Part shown: one piece after another, positions 17,236 to 26,848 of the stretch
How positions within the stretch are numbered: the first letter of the stretch is position 1
How the letters are laid out: every line of letters begins with the position of its first letter
Assembly (NCBI RefSeq): GCF_022014595.1
Contig: NZ_CP091740.1
Location: 3,274,200 to 3,338,199, forward strand
DNA from: Solitalea lacus
Lineage (GTDB): Bacteria; Bacteroidota; Bacteroidia; Sphingobacteriales; Sphingobacteriaceae
Length of the DNA stretch: 64,000 bases
Reading direction: 5' to 3'
Notes under the pieces: model-generated
Databases searched by the model: none
What the model was told of the DNA's origin: nothing
The model's input: only the letters and a program-made list of their open reading frames with translations
Program-made: the position numbers and the translations under genes

Positions 17236-18006
17236 ATGGCTCTTACTGATACGTGGCAAAGCTTTCTAGATGAAACCGGTGATATCTCCAAATTCACGGG
17301 CCGATTCTTATTAGAAGGTTTCAAACCCCGTTATGAATTCAGGGAATTTCTGAGACAATGTTTCATCATTGGTTATCAATCTTTGCCGCTTATTGGGCTA
17401 ACCGGTTTCATTATGGGCTTGGTTTTAACCATACAATTACGTCCCAGTTTGATCGAATATGGAGTTGAATCGCAACTTCCGGCCATGGTGGGCATTGCAA
17501 TTATCCGAGAAATTGGCCCTGTCATTACCGCATTGATCTTTGCAGGCAAAATCGGTTCAAGCATCGGTGCTGAGCTTGGTTCAATGAAAGTAACCGAACA
17601 GATTGATGCAATGGAAGTATCGGGCACTAATCCCTTTAAATACCTGGTTGTAACGCGGGTTTTGGCCGCAACTTTGATGCTGCCTGTTTTAGTGGTTTTG
17701 TCGGATACCATTGCCTTGTATGGTTCTTATTTGGGCGTAAATATTCATGCGATAACTAGCTTTAATTTATTCTACCGACAGGTGTTTGATGCTATCAGTT
17801 TTGGCGACGTTATACCGGCTGTCCTAAAATCCTTTCTATTTGGTTTTGCTGTAGGCACCATTGGCTGTTACAAAGGATACAATTCAAGCAAAGGTACGGA
17901 GGGTGTTGGAATAGCGGCCAACTCTGCCGTGGTAATTTCTTCGGTGATGATATTCGTTATTGATTTAATTGTGGCGCAGTTTACAGATATTTTGGGTTTA
18001 AACTAA
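17236..18006 (+). CDS. mlaE: MlaE-like ABC transporter permease
   Basis: 256 aa, five to six membrane helices. The conserved EIGPVITALIFAGKIGSSIG and then AELGSMKVTEQIDAMEVSG stretch (about residues 95-135) is the signature of MlaE/YrbE permeases. With the following ATPase and MCE protein it forms a complete Mla-type phospholipid transport core for lipid traffic between the inner and outer membranes. First gene of the operon; no twin box found upstream. Confidence 0.92.
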   Translation: MALTDTWQSFLDETGDISKFTGRFLLEGFKPRYEFREFLRQCFIIGYQSLPLIGLTGFIMGLVLTIQLRPSLIEYGVESQLPAMVGIAIIREIGPVITALIFAGKIGSSIGAELGSMKVTEQIDAMEVSGTNPFKYLVVTRVLAATLMLPVLVVLSDTIALYGSYLGVNIHAITSFNLFYRQVFDAISFGDVIPAVLKSFLFGFAVGTIGCYKGYNSSKGTEGVGIAANSAVVISSVMIFVIDLIVAQFTDILGLN

Positions 18007-18012
18007 CATAAC

Positions 18013-18789
18013 ATGCCGGAAGAAAAACCCGTAACAGAATTAAAAACGAAGGTATCGGAGGCGACTCCGGTAATAATGATTTCACATCTAAAAAAATCAT
18101 TTGGCAACAATATGGTATTAAATGATTTTAATTTAATACTGCACAAAGGTGAAAACGTTGCGGTGTTAGGAAAATCGGGATCGGGTAAATCGGTGTTGAT
18201 TAAATGCATTATTGGTTTACTCGATCCGGATGAAGGCACCATTAATGTATTGGGCAAAAATATTCCTGATCTAAGCCGTGAAGAATTGGATAGAATTAGA
18301 GTGAAAGTCGGATTTTTATTTCAAAGCAATGCACTTTATGATTCGATGACTGTTAGAGAGAATCTGGAGTTTCCATTACGACGACATGGATTTCAATTAG
18401 CCCATCAGGAGGTGGACGAAATGGTTAAGGAAGCTTTAACCAATGTGGGCCTTGCCCATACCATCGACATGATGCCTGCAGAACTCTCAGGCGGTATGCG
18501 GAAGAGAATTGCTTTAGCCCGAACATTGATCCTAAAACCCGAAATTATTTTGTACGATGAGCCCACTACGGGCCTCGACCCGATCACAGGAAAAGAGATC
18601 AGTAATTTAATGGTGGAAATTCAAAATAAATACAACACGGCTTCGCTTGTTATTTCACATGATATGAAATTAATTCATGATACAGCCGAACGGATTGTGA
18701 TGTTGATAGATGGCAAATGTTATGCAGATGGAACTTATAAAGAATTACAGCAAATAAAAGATAATAAGGTTAGACAGTTTTTTGAATAA
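18013..18789 (+). CDS. mlaF: MlaF-like ABC transporter ATPase
   Basis: 258 aa. Walker A GKSGSGKS (about residues 54-61), Q-loop FLFQSNALYDSMTV, signature ELSGGMRKRIALART, Walker B IILYDEPTTGLDP, and the switch histidine in VISHDM. A roughly 20-residue N-terminal extension precedes the ABC domain. Starts 6 bp after mlaE. It powers lipid transfer by the MlaE/MlaD complex. Confidence 0.93.
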   Translation: MPEEKPVTELKTKVSEATPVIMISHLKKSFGNNMVLNDFNLILHKGENVAVLGKSGSGKSVLIKCIIGLLDPDEGTINVLGKNIPDLSREELDRIRVKVGFLFQSNALYDSMTVRENLEFPLRRHGFQLAHQEVDEMVKEALTNVGLAHTIDMMPAELSGGMRKRIALARTLILKPEIILYDEPTTGLDPITGKEISNLMVEIQNKYNTASLVISHDMKLIHDTAERIVMLIDGKCYADGTYKELQQIKDNKVRQFFE

Positions 18790-18797
18790 TTCATCCT

Positions 18798-19808
18798 ATG
18801 GCCAAACAAGCAATAAGTAATATCAAACTCGGTGTATTTGTACTAGCGGGGTTACTCCTACTGGTGTTTACGCTGTACATGATCGGCAAAAACCGCAACC
18901 TGTTTGGCAATACCATTCAATTAAAAGCCCATTTTGATGATGTTTATGGCCTAATGCCCGGAAATAATGTACGATTTTCCGGCATTCAGGTGGGAACAGT
19001 GAGAAAAGTTAACATTATAAACGATACGGTGATAGAAGTATCGATGGAAGTAGATGAAGCTGTGAAGAAATTCATTCAAAAGAATGCCATTGTAGCAATT
19101 GGAACCGATGGACTGATGGGAAACAAAGTCATTAATATTTCTCCCGCCCAGCAAACTTCTCAGGTGGTAAGCGATGGAGATATTCTACGAACGAGAAAAA
19201 CACCCAATACCGACGAAATGCTGCAAACTTTCTACAAGACTAATAACAACCTAGCTGTAATAACTGAAGATTTAAAAACCACCGTTCAACGCATCAATAA
19301 CAGCAAAGGTTTATGGAGTATATTAAATGACAGCACACTATCAGTTGATTTAAAAGCCTCAATGATCAATATTAGAACAGCTTCAGGTCAGGTAAAAGCC
19401 TTTACCAGTGATCTTCAAAAGTTGATTGCTGATGTAAAACACGGTAAAGGATCAGTAGGAGCTTTGTTAACTGATACAAGTTTTTCTTCCAATCTGAATA
19501 AAGCAGTTACCCAAATCAAACTGGTAAGCAACAATGCCAATTTACTTGCGGAAGAACTTAATAAAGTAGTGCAGGAGGTATCGAACGGAAAAGGAACGGT
19601 CCATGCTTTATTAAAAGATTCTGTGCTCGCCGTGAAACTTAACAGCAGTCTTACCAATATTGAAAAAGGTACTGCTGCTTTCAACGAAAACATGGAAGCG
19701 CTAAAGCACAGCGCATTATTAAGAGGGTATTTTCGAAATCAGGAAAAACAGCAGCCGAAGAAGAAGAAGAAGATGTCGAAATCTGATACCAATCAGGATA
19801 CCAATTGA
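18798..19808 (+). CDS. mlaD: MlaD-like MCE-domain lipid-binding protein
   Basis: 336 aa. One N-terminal membrane helix (about 9-29), then an MCE domain (about 37-115) with VYGLMPGNNVRFSGIQVGTV, and a long helical tail with GKGSVGALLTDTSF and GKGTVHALLKDS repeats. Ends in a Lys-rich tail. It is the periplasmic ring subunit that handles lipid. The 3' end of the gene overlaps the two operator boxes used by the downstream phosphorylase promoter. Confidence 0.9.
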   Translation: MAKQAISNIKLGVFVLAGLLLLVFTLYMIGKNRNLFGNTIQLKAHFDDVYGLMPGNNVRFSGIQVGTVRKVNIINDTVIEVSMEVDEAVKKFIQKNAIVAIGTDGLMGNKVINISPAQQTSQVVSDGDILRTRKTPNTDEMLQTFYKTNNNLAVITEDLKTTVQRINNSKGLWSILNDSTLSVDLKASMINIRTASGQVKAFTSDLQKLIADVKHGKGSVGALLTDTSFSSNLNKAVTQIKLVSNNANLLAEELNKVVQEVSNGKGTVHALLKDSVLAVKLNSSLTNIEKGTAAFNENMEALKHSALLRGYFRNQEKQQPKKKKKMSKSDTNQDTN

Positions 19809-19847
19809 TAGCGATCATTTTTAATCCTTTAAAGTTTGGTAAACTTG
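19783..19847 (+). promoter_or_regulatory. Twin-box promoter of the phosphorylase-prs-ATPase operon
   Basis: Distal box CTGATACCAATCAG (19783-19796) lies inside the mlaD coding end; proximal box TTGATAGCGATCAT (19805-19818) overlaps its stop codon. -7 candidate TAAACTTG (19840-19847), 57.5 bp from the distal centre, one base off the rule. Confidence 0.65.
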
Positions 19848-19866
19848 AGCCGAGTGGCTGATTAGA

Positions 19867-19891
19867 CACAATCAAATGATTGTGCTTTTTT
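19867..19891 (+). terminator. Hairpin with T-tract (mla terminator or leader attenuator)
   Basis: CACAATCA and TGATTGTG separated by AA, followed by CTTTTTT. It lies after mlaD but also downstream of the predicted start of the phosphorylase transcript, so it could end the mla message or attenuate the next operon. Confidence 0.6.
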
Positions 19892-19904
19892 AATACAATG
19901 GAAC

Positions 19905-21425
19905 ATGCAATCACATCATCATCCCAAAAGTCTACTCCGCTTCCGTTCATTAGGCATTGATACGAAGCAAGAATTAGTTGTATTTATGCCTAAGAGTTGC
20001 TATGTATGTCAATCCGAAGGATTTCAGGCTTTAACTAGGTTAAATGTAGGGCTAAACAACTGCAATATTATAGCTACCCTCAATACAACAGAAAATGGGT
20101 TATTAAATGATGGAGAAATAAGCTTATCGATTAGTGCCATCAAAAAATTAGGTGTAAAAGATGGTGATTTTTTGTGGGTAGATCATTTGGACCCCCTAGA
20201 ATCCATGACCTATGTAAGATCAAAATTATTTGGCAATGCATTAAATCAGGAAGCCCTATCGGCAATTATCAGCGATGTTGCCGAAGAAAAGTATTCTAAC
20301 ATTTACCTTTCTTCATTCGTTTCTGCCTGTTCAGGGGATAACATGAACCCGGAAGAAATCTGTTACCTCACCAAGGCTATGATTGAAACGGGAAACAAGT
20401 TAAGTTGGGATGAGCGAATAATAGCCGATAAGCATTGCGTTGGAGGGATACCAGGTAACCGAACTAGTATGATTGTTGTTCCTATAATTGCGTCCTTAGG
20501 TATTACAATTCCAAAAACATCTTCCAGAGCGATTACATCACCTGCCGGAACTGCAGATACAATGGGTGTGATTACCAATGTGAATCTAAGTATGCAAGAG
20601 ATGCAAAAAGTAGTGAAGAAAGAAAAAGGATGCATTGTTTGGGGAGCGGCTGTAAAGCTAAGCCCTGCTGACGATATAATTATAAAAATTGAAAAGGCTT
20701 TGGATATTGATAGTGAAGGTCAAATGGTTGCTTCAATTTTATCAAAAAAAGTAGCAGCAGGTTCTACTCATTGTGTAATTGACATCCCAGTTGGAACTAC
20801 TGCAAAAGTGAGAAGTACTGAAAATGCATTAATATTAGCGGCCCAAATGGAGAAGGTTGCAAAATACATCGGATTAAAAATTAACATTATTTTCACAGAC
20901 GGTTCGCAGCCGGTTGGCTTCGGAATAGGACCGGCCTTGGAAGCCCGAGATGTGCTTTCTGTTTTGAGAAATGAAGATAAATCTTCAAAAGAATTAAGAT
21001 CCAGAGCACTGAAGATTTCTGCAGCCATTATCCATTTGGTAAAGAATGAATCTGAGGAATCAGCATACAGGATTGCAGAGAAACAATTAAGTTCAGAAGC
21101 TGCTTATCAAAAATTATTAGCCATTTGCGAAGCCCAAGGTGGTTTTAACGAACCGAAAACAGCTAAATACATTAAAATAGTTGAAGTCCAAACAGATGGT
21201 ATTATCAAGGAAATCGACAATAGAAAAATAGCAAGAGTGGCCAAGTTGGCTGGTGCGCCGGATGTATCGGTGGCCGGTGTTGATTTTTTTGTGCAGCTAA
21301 ATCAGAAAGTTGAAAAAGGACAACCCTTATTTTCTATACATGCCAACTCTCCTGGAGAATTGGAATATGCTTATGATTACTATAAACGTGGCAATCACCA
21401 AATAATCCATTTAAATGATGAATAA
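19905..21425 (+). CDS. Thymidine phosphorylase-family / AMP phosphorylase-like enzyme
   Basis: 506 aa, the length of archaeal AMP phosphorylases rather than the about 440 aa of classical DeoA. It has KHCVGGIPGNRTSMIVVPI (phosphate site), then SSRAITSPAGTADTMGV, and GKIARVAKLAGAP-like C-terminal elements. An N-terminal about 90-residue domain precedes the catalytic part, as in AMP phosphorylase. The likely reaction is phosphorolysis of a nucleoside or nucleoside monophosphate, releasing base and ribose phosphate. It overlaps prs by 11 bp, which suggests linked ribose-phosphate metabolism. Confidence 0.85.
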   Translation: MQSHHHPKSLLRFRSLGIDTKQELVVFMPKSCYVCQSEGFQALTRLNVGLNNCNIIATLNTTENGLLNDGEISLSISAIKKLGVKDGDFLWVDHLDPLESMTYVRSKLFGNALNQEALSAIISDVAEEKYSNIYLSSFVSACSGDNMNPEEICYLTKAMIETGNKLSWDERIIADKHCVGGIPGNRTSMIVVPIIASLGITIPKTSSRAITSPAGTADTMGVITNVNLSMQEMQKVVKKEKGCIVWGAAVKLSPADDIIIKIEKALDIDSEGQMVASILSKKVAAGSTHCVIDIPVGTTAKVRSTENALILAAQMEKVAKYIGLKINIIFTDGSQPVGFGIGPALEARDVLSVLRNEDKSSKELRSRALKISAAIIHLVKNESEESAYRIAEKQLSSEAAYQKLLAICEAQGGFNEPKTAKYIKIVEVQTDGIIKEIDNRKIARVAKLAGAPDVSVAGVDFFVQLNQKVEKGQPLFSIHANSPGELEYAYDYYKRGNHQIIHLNDE

Positions 21426-22296
21426 ACCTATCATATTTGCTTTGCCTGGTAACGAAGCATTGGCTCATTCGTTAATTGTTTCACTTAAGGCTGAAAAAGG
21501 AGAAGCAGAAATTCGTCGTTTCCCTGATGGAGAAAGTTATATAAAAGTTAAAAGTGATCTAACTGATAAAGATGCGATACTTGTTTGCACATTGCATCAG
21601 CCTGATGATAAACTGCTATCTCTTTATTTTTTTTGTAACACATTAAAAGATTTTGGCGCAAAGAAAATAACATTGATAGCCCCTTATTTGGCTTACATGC
21701 GCCAAGATAAGCTATTCAATCCCGGTGAATGCATTACATCTGAACTTTTTGCCAAATTGATATCATCTTTGGTAGATAAATTGATAACAATTGACCCTCA
21801 TTTGCATCGCAGAACTGGTTTAGATGAAATTTATTCAATACCAACTCAAGTTCTGCATGTCGCCACATTAATCTCCCTCTGGATAAAAGAAAATTTAACA
21901 AATGCTGTTTTAATAGGCCCTGACAGTGAAAGTGAACAGTGGGTGTCTGCTGTTGCAAAAGCAGCTGACAGTAAATATCTGATATTGGAGAAAACCAGGC
22001 GAAGTGATAACGAAGTAACCATCAAAGTGCCTGAAGTAGTCCAACCGGATCTGCATACCCCTGTTTTGGTGGATGATATTATTTCAACGGGTATCACAAT
22101 GGCCGAAACAATAAAGCAGTTGATAAAGACAGGCTACAGGTCACCAGTATGTATTGGGGTGCATGGAATTTTTGCTACCAATGCCTATGAACGCCTCCTA
22201 AAAAGTGGTGCAGACCGAGTGATAACAACCAACACCATTCCACATCCAACAAATCAGATAGCAATTGATGAATTAATCAGAACCGCATTGCAATAA
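21415..22296 (+). CDS. prs: Ribose-phosphate pyrophosphokinase (PRPP synthetase)
   Basis: 293 aa. ATP/ribose-5-phosphate regions include YLAYMRQDKLFNPGE and TIDPHLHR, and the PRPP loop is VLVDDIISTGITMAE (about residues 219-233). It is shorter than the roughly 315 aa housekeeping enzyme and likely a stress-island paralogue. The start overlaps the phosphorylase stop, so translation is coupled. It makes PRPP, the substrate used by phosphoribosyltransferases such as that at 36317. Confidence 0.88.
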   Translation: MMNKPIIFALPGNEALAHSLIVSLKAEKGEAEIRRFPDGESYIKVKSDLTDKDAILVCTLHQPDDKLLSLYFFCNTLKDFGAKKITLIAPYLAYMRQDKLFNPGECITSELFAKLISSLVDKLITIDPHLHRRTGLDEIYSIPTQVLHVATLISLWIKENLTNAVLIGPDSESEQWVSAVAKAADSKYLILEKTRRSDNEVTIKVPEVVQPDLHTPVLVDDIISTGITMAETIKQLIKTGYRSPVCIGVHGIFATNAYERLLKSGADRVITTNTIPHPTNQIAIDELIRTALQ

Positions 22297-22306
22297 TGAT
22301 GAATTA

Positions 22307-25072
22307 ATGGATTCTTACAGTAAATCCGTACAAGAACTGGTGAGTGATTTTCAAACCTCTGTTGAAACTGGATTAACAGAACAGGAAAGCATTAATCGTT
22401 TAAATAAATATGGAGCTAACCTTATTCAAAAGACATCTCACCGTAGTGGCTTTCAAGTCTTTCTGGAGCAATTCAAAAACCTGCTGGTGATCCTGTTAAT
22501 CTTTGCTGCAGCACTCTCCTTCTTTTTGCAATCTTATCGCGACGGTGTTATCCTCTTATTAATTGTGTTTTTTAACGCCTTGGTGGGCTTTTACCAAGAT
22601 TGGAAATCTGAAAACATCCTTGCATCACTTAAAAGTCTTATCATTGAAAAATGTTGTGTTCTCCGCTCCGGAAATAAAATTGAAATTCCGTCTTCAGCTT
22701 TAGTTCCGGGCGATGTCGTCTTTTTGTATGAAGGAGACGGTGTTCCTGCAGATATACGACTGATAGACTCAAGTGGTCTCTCTGCTAATGAGTTCATTCT
22801 TACCGGCGAATCGCAACCAAGGGAGAAATCACACCAAACCATCCAAACTACCGGTTTATCAATTTCTGAGCAGGATAATTGTGTGTTCATGGGAACAAGT
22901 ATAGCTAAAGGTGAGGCAAAAGGAATTGTCATATCTACCGGTATGAAAACAGAATTAGGAAAAATTGCCGCTGCCTCCCTTACAATTGATACTGGCCTGA
23001 CACCCCTACAACGGGAATTGAATTCGGTTGGTAAAAAGATTACTTACATCACTTTGTTGTTGGCGGCTATTTTATTTGCTGGCAGGCTGCTTTATGGAGA
23101 GCATTACGAAAGTGCCATAATGTTTGCAATTGGGGTAGCTGCCGCTATGGTGCCCGAAGGATTACCTGCCCAGATTTCTGTTTCCCTGGCTTTAGGCGTA
23201 GCACGATTGGCGAAGAACAACGCTATTGTAAAAAATCTTTCTTCCGTAGAAACCTTAGGCGCAGCCACGGTCATTGCATCGGATAAAACAGGTACCATCA
23301 CAAAAAATGAGATGACCATCATTCATTGTCACTTTAATGGAAATGACTACACCATTACAGGAATCGGATATGAACCCAAGGGGCAGATATTGGATATTGA
23401 TGGAAATGTTATCGAAAAAAATAACCTAGGGGATGATAAAGTTTTTTTTCTGGATGGTTTTTTGGCCTCGACCGGAAAAGCAAATCCCCCAGACAAGTAC
23501 CACCCGGATTGGTATCCTATAGGCGATCCTACAGAATGCGCATTTACCCCTCTGATCATGAAAGGAGGATATTCTTCTGATGTAATTGAAAAAGAATATC
23601 CGAAGGTTCAATCCTTTCCCTTTGATTCATTTCGTAAACGGATTTCAATTATCCGGGAGCATAAGGGTAAATACATCAGTTTTGTTAAAGGTTCCATTGA
23701 GTCGATCCTCGAAAAAGCAGATAAAATTATGCTGCATGGAAAGGTGAAAAATTTAACACAGCAAGAAAGAGAAAATTATCTGAATATTTCAAAAGTACAG
23801 GCTTCCAATGCACATCGTATTATTGCAACAGCCTACAGAGACCTTCCTTTAAAAAAAGAACCCTACACAATTCAAGATGCAGAAGAGCATTTGATCTTTG
23901 CAGGTTTTGTTACTATGATTGACCCTCCCCATGAAGAGGTAAGGCAAGCTATACAAACAGCATATGAAGCCGGAATGAAAATAATAATGATTACTGGCGA
24001 CAATGAAATTACTGCAAAGGCAATTGCAAATTTGACTGGCATTTGCAATGAAGATGGAAATCTTCCAGATTTAATCAGCGAGAACGAGTTAAAGAAAATG
24101 AGTAATGACCAGCTCAATGCCTCCTTTGGTAAGCGCTCGCTGATTTTCTCAAGGGTTTCACCGGATGAAAAACTCCGTATTGTTTCTTTACTAAAAGAAA
24201 AAGGAGAAATAGTGGCCGTTACTGGTGATGGGGTAAATGATACATTGAGCTTGAAAAGGTCGGATATTGGCGTGGCTATGGGGAAGCATGGATCCAAAGT
24301 AGCTCAGGAGGCAGCCAATATGGTTTTACTTGATGATAACTTTTCTACAATTGTATTAGCAATCAAAGAGGGTCGAACTATTTATATCAATCTCAAAAAG
24401 ATTGTTCTGGCAAACTTGATAGGCAATACTGCAGAACTAACTTGTATTTTAATTGGTTTTGCAGGTGCGTTCATGGGCTATCCACTGGTATTGATGCCGG
24501 TTCACATTCTATTAATAGACCTCATTGGTAATATGCTGCCTCTGCTTATGGTCACTTTTGATCCGACTGAAAAAGATGTAATGAAGCAAGCACCGCGTAA
24601 ATTAGGCGAAATGCTCAATCGGAGAAGTCTGTTTGTTATCATTTATTCAGGTATTTTTAAAGGACTGTTTTCATTTGCAGCATATTTCCAATCCTACAAT
24701 CATCACCTAGGAGATGCATTCCGTCATGAGAAAGCTGTTACCGTAACCATGATTTCATTAATTGTATGCCAGTTTGTAAACATTTTCTCAATCCGTACTT
24801 CCAAATCAATTTTCACCGGTTATTTCTTTAGTAATAAGAACCTCTTCCTGGGAGTCGGTCTGTCCACCGTTTTTATGTTAATCGTGAGCTATACATTTGC
24901 ATTGAATGTACTTTTGCATACAGGACCTTTAAGTGCAATTGATTGGCTGTATATCTTAACAGGGGCTCTTGTATATCTGTTTTTTCTGGAAGGTATGAAG
25001 GTTTTTAGCACAAGGCGTTCACTGATGCTTAAATCAAAAAAAATGAAAACTTCCTCTAATGCTGAATCTTAA
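22307..25072 (+). CDS. P-type cation-transporting ATPase (P2-type, calcium/Na,K-like)
   Basis: 921 aa. Actuator motif LTGES, phosphorylation motif SDKTGTITKNE with Asp326, nucleotide-binding KGSIES, and hinge GDGVNDTLSLKRSDIGVAMG, where Thr-Leu-Ser replaces the common Ala-Pro-Ala. N-terminal cation-ATPase domain and about ten membrane helices; PEGLP in helix 4 fits P2 pumps. It follows prs by 10 bp. The transported ion (Ca2+, Na+ or other) is not settled by the motifs. Confidence 0.9.
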   Translation: MDSYSKSVQELVSDFQTSVETGLTEQESINRLNKYGANLIQKTSHRSGFQVFLEQFKNLLVILLIFAAALSFFLQSYRDGVILLLIVFFNALVGFYQDWKSENILASLKSLIIEKCCVLRSGNKIEIPSSALVPGDVVFLYEGDGVPADIRLIDSSGLSANEFILTGESQPREKSHQTIQTTGLSISEQDNCVFMGTSIAKGEAKGIVISTGMKTELGKIAAASLTIDTGLTPLQRELNSVGKKITYITLLLAAILFAGRLLYGEHYESAIMFAIGVAAAMVPEGLPAQISVSLALGVARLAKNNAIVKNLSSVETLGAATVIASDKTGTITKNEMTIIHCHFNGNDYTITGIGYEPKGQILDIDGNVIEKNNLGDDKVFFLDGFLASTGKANPPDKYHPDWYPIGDPTECAFTPLIMKGGYSSDVIEKEYPKVQSFPFDSFRKRISIIREHKGKYISFVKGSIESILEKADKIMLHGKVKNLTQQERENYLNISKVQASNAHRIIATAYRDLPLKKEPYTIQDAEEHLIFAGFVTMIDPPHEEVRQAIQTAYEAGMKIIMITGDNEITAKAIANLTGICNEDGNLPDLISENELKKMSNDQLNASFGKRSLIFSRVSPDEKLRIVSLLKEKGEIVAVTGDGVNDTLSLKRSDIGVAMGKHGSKVAQEAANMVLLDDNFSTIVLAIKEGRTIYINLKKIVLANLIGNTAELTCILIGFAGAFMGYPLVLMPVHILLIDLIGNMLPLLMVTFDPTEKDVMKQAPRKLGEMLNRRSLFVIIYSGIFKGLFSFAAYFQSYNHHLGDAFRHEKAVTVTMISLIVCQFVNIFSIRTSKSIFTGYFFSNKNLFLGVGLSTVFMLIVSYTFALNVLLHTGPLSAIDWLYILTGALVYLFFLEGMKVFSTRRSLMLKSKKMKTSSNAES

Positions 25073-25128
25073 GAGTTTTTGATATTTGGGTTTTACTTGC
25101 TAATAAGGGCATTTAGCGGTAAAAAAGT

Positions 25129-25641
25129 TTAATCCTCATCCTTTCCTTGTCCTGTTTCTTGTTTTTGATTTTGTTTGCTATGGATTGTCGTATCCGGTCT
25201 ATTTGTTCTAATTTCAATATGCCTGATTTCCCCTCCACTTGTTCCCACGTTTTTCAGTAAAACACCATTGGCCAAGCTAATGATTAAGGTGAGCAGCGCG
25301 AAATACTTTGCTGCAGCTTTCTGTTTTATATCAAGTATAAGTGTCACTAGGGCAAGTAAACCTGTTATCCCAAATGTCCACATCGCAATCTCTCCGAGTT
25401 CCTCGTGTTGTTCTACCAAATTTTCGTCAGTTAACCGCTTGTTTTTTAAAACTTCCTCAGCACCCTCTCCGGTGAGAAATGCTGGAATAGCAAGAATACC
25501 TGTAAGAACAAAAAGTACTAAACCAGAACGTTTTAAGCCGGGATTTTTAAGGACAATGCCGGCAAAAAGCAGTAAAATACTAAAAAAAGTTCCCACTATT
25601 GGGAAGTGGTTAAGTACAAGGTGCCAATGAGCTTGATTCAT
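25129..25641 (-). CDS. DUF2231-like four-helix membrane protein
   Basis: 170 aa. Starts MNQAHWHLVLNHFPIVGTFF, with conserved His residues before the first helix as in DUF2231-type and related quinone/heme-associated membrane proteins; four hydrophobic segments to about residue 140, then a Gln/Lys/Asp-rich cytoplasmic tail. Function is unknown. It diverges from lactate dehydrogenase and shares its twin boxes. Confidence 0.6.
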   Translation of the reverse strand: MNQAHWHLVLNHFPIVGTFFSILLLFAGIVLKNPGLKRSGLVLFVLTGILAIPAFLTGEGAEEVLKNKRLTDENLVEQHEELGEIAMWTFGITGLLALVTLILDIKQKAAAKYFALLTLIISLANGVLLKNVGTSGGEIRHIEIRTNRPDTTIHSKQNQKQETGQGKDED

Positions 25642-25659
25642 AATAATAAATTTAGATCA

Positions 25660-25727
25660 CTCAAATTTCTATTAATGCTTTCATTTGTTCCATGACCCAA
25701 ATCAGTTCTTAATTTGACAGTGCTCAT
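25660..25727 (-). promoter_or_regulatory. Twin-box promoter toward the DUF2231-like gene
   Basis: Minus strand: distal box ATGAGCACTGTCAA (25714-25727), proximal box CTGATTTGGGTCAT (25692-25705), -7 candidate GAAATTTG with last base 25660. The distance is 60.5 bp, two more than the rule, and the TA is missing, so this one is less certain. Confidence 0.5.
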
Positions 25728-25757
25728 GCAAATCGGAATACCTTCTGGTTAAATTTA
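25692..25757 (+). promoter_or_regulatory. Twin-box promoter of the lactate dehydrogenase gene
   Basis: Distal box ATGACCCAAATCAG (25692-25705), proximal box TTGACAGTGCTCAT (25714-25727), -7 element TAAATTTA (25750-25757). Distances 58.5 and 36.5 bp exactly. Confidence 0.75.
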
Positions 25758-25813
25758 TATCTGCTTTACTTAGGATAATGAACCCATTCTCGGTATAATT
25801 TAATTATAAAACA

Positions 25814-26824
25814 ATGAAAACCATCTTTTTTAGCACCAAAGCCTTTGAACGCCAATACCTTGAAAACGCCAATACGGCCATGCATGAGCTAAAAATGGTG
25901 GAAGAGGCGCTTTCGCTTAAAACGGTTGATTTAGCCAAGGGCTATTCTGTGGTTTGTATATTTGCTGGAGATGATGCTTCAGCTCCTGTAATTGAAAAAT
26001 TGCATGAGAATGGCGTGCGGTTTATTGCCATTCGGGCCACTGGCTATGATAATGTGGATATTCAAAGTGCCACAAAGCTGGGAATAAGAGTGACCAATGT
26101 GCCTGATTATTCACCCTACGCCATAGCCGAACATGCTGTAGGGCTGATGCTAGCGCTGAGTAGAAAATTGCCATTAGCCAATGATCAGGTACACCAATAC
26201 AATTTTAAAGTGGATAACCTCATCGGTTTTGATCTGCATCATAAAACGGTTGGTATAATAGGAACAGGACAAATAGGCAGTGTAGCAGCAAAAATTCTTT
26301 ATGGGTTTGGATGCTCTCTTTTAGGGTTCGATATTCAGGAAAACAAGGAGCTGACTGAACTGTATGACCTGCACTATGTTGATCTTAATACACTTTGTCG
26401 CTTATCCGATATCATCACTATTCATGTTCCCTTGAATGAACAAACCGAATACCTGATTGATGAAGCACTTATAACAACTATGAAGAAAGGTGTAATGCTG
26501 ATCAATACGGCAAGGGGCGCGGTGGTAAATACAGCAGATGTAATTGCGGGTCTTGAAAATGGTCAGATCGGCTATTTTGGTGCAGATGTATACGAGAAAG
26601 AAAGGGGCCTTTTCTTTTTTGACTTCTTTGAGAAGAAATTTGATGATAAAATGCTGAAAAAGTTATTGAGTTTTAAGAATGTTCTGCTCACCCCTCACCA
26701 AGCATTTGCAACGAAAGAAGCCTTGTATAACATTGCTACCACTACTTTTTATAACATTGATTGCTGGGGACTTGAACAAAAATCACAAAATGAATTGCAA
26801 GTAAATGAGCAGGTCTTAAAATAA
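25814..26824 (+). CDS. D-2-hydroxyacid dehydrogenase, D-lactate dehydrogenase-like
   Basis: 336 aa. NAD-binding motif GIIGTGQIGSVAAKI, HVPLNEQTEYLID, the substrate arginine in INTARGAVVN, GADVYEKERG and catalytic His in LTPHQAF. The GLFFFD insert after EKERG is typical of LdhA-type fermentative D-lactate dehydrogenases. The reaction is pyruvate + NADH to D-lactate, which regenerates NAD+ when respiration is limited. Control by the FNR-like twin boxes fits that role. The next small gene follows at 24 bp. Confidence 0.9.
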   Translation: MKTIFFSTKAFERQYLENANTAMHELKMVEEALSLKTVDLAKGYSVVCIFAGDDASAPVIEKLHENGVRFIAIRATGYDNVDIQSATKLGIRVTNVPDYSPYAIAEHAVGLMLALSRKLPLANDQVHQYNFKVDNLIGFDLHHKTVGIIGTGQIGSVAAKILYGFGCSLLGFDIQENKELTELYDLHYVDLNTLCRLSDIITIHVPLNEQTEYLIDEALITTMKKGVMLINTARGAVVNTADVIAGLENGQIGYFGADVYEKERGLFFFDFFEKKFDDKMLKKLLSFKNVLLTPHQAFATKEALYNIATTTFYNIDCWGLEQKSQNELQVNEQVLK

Positions 26825-26848
26825 AATCACTACTTATAGGAAACTAAT

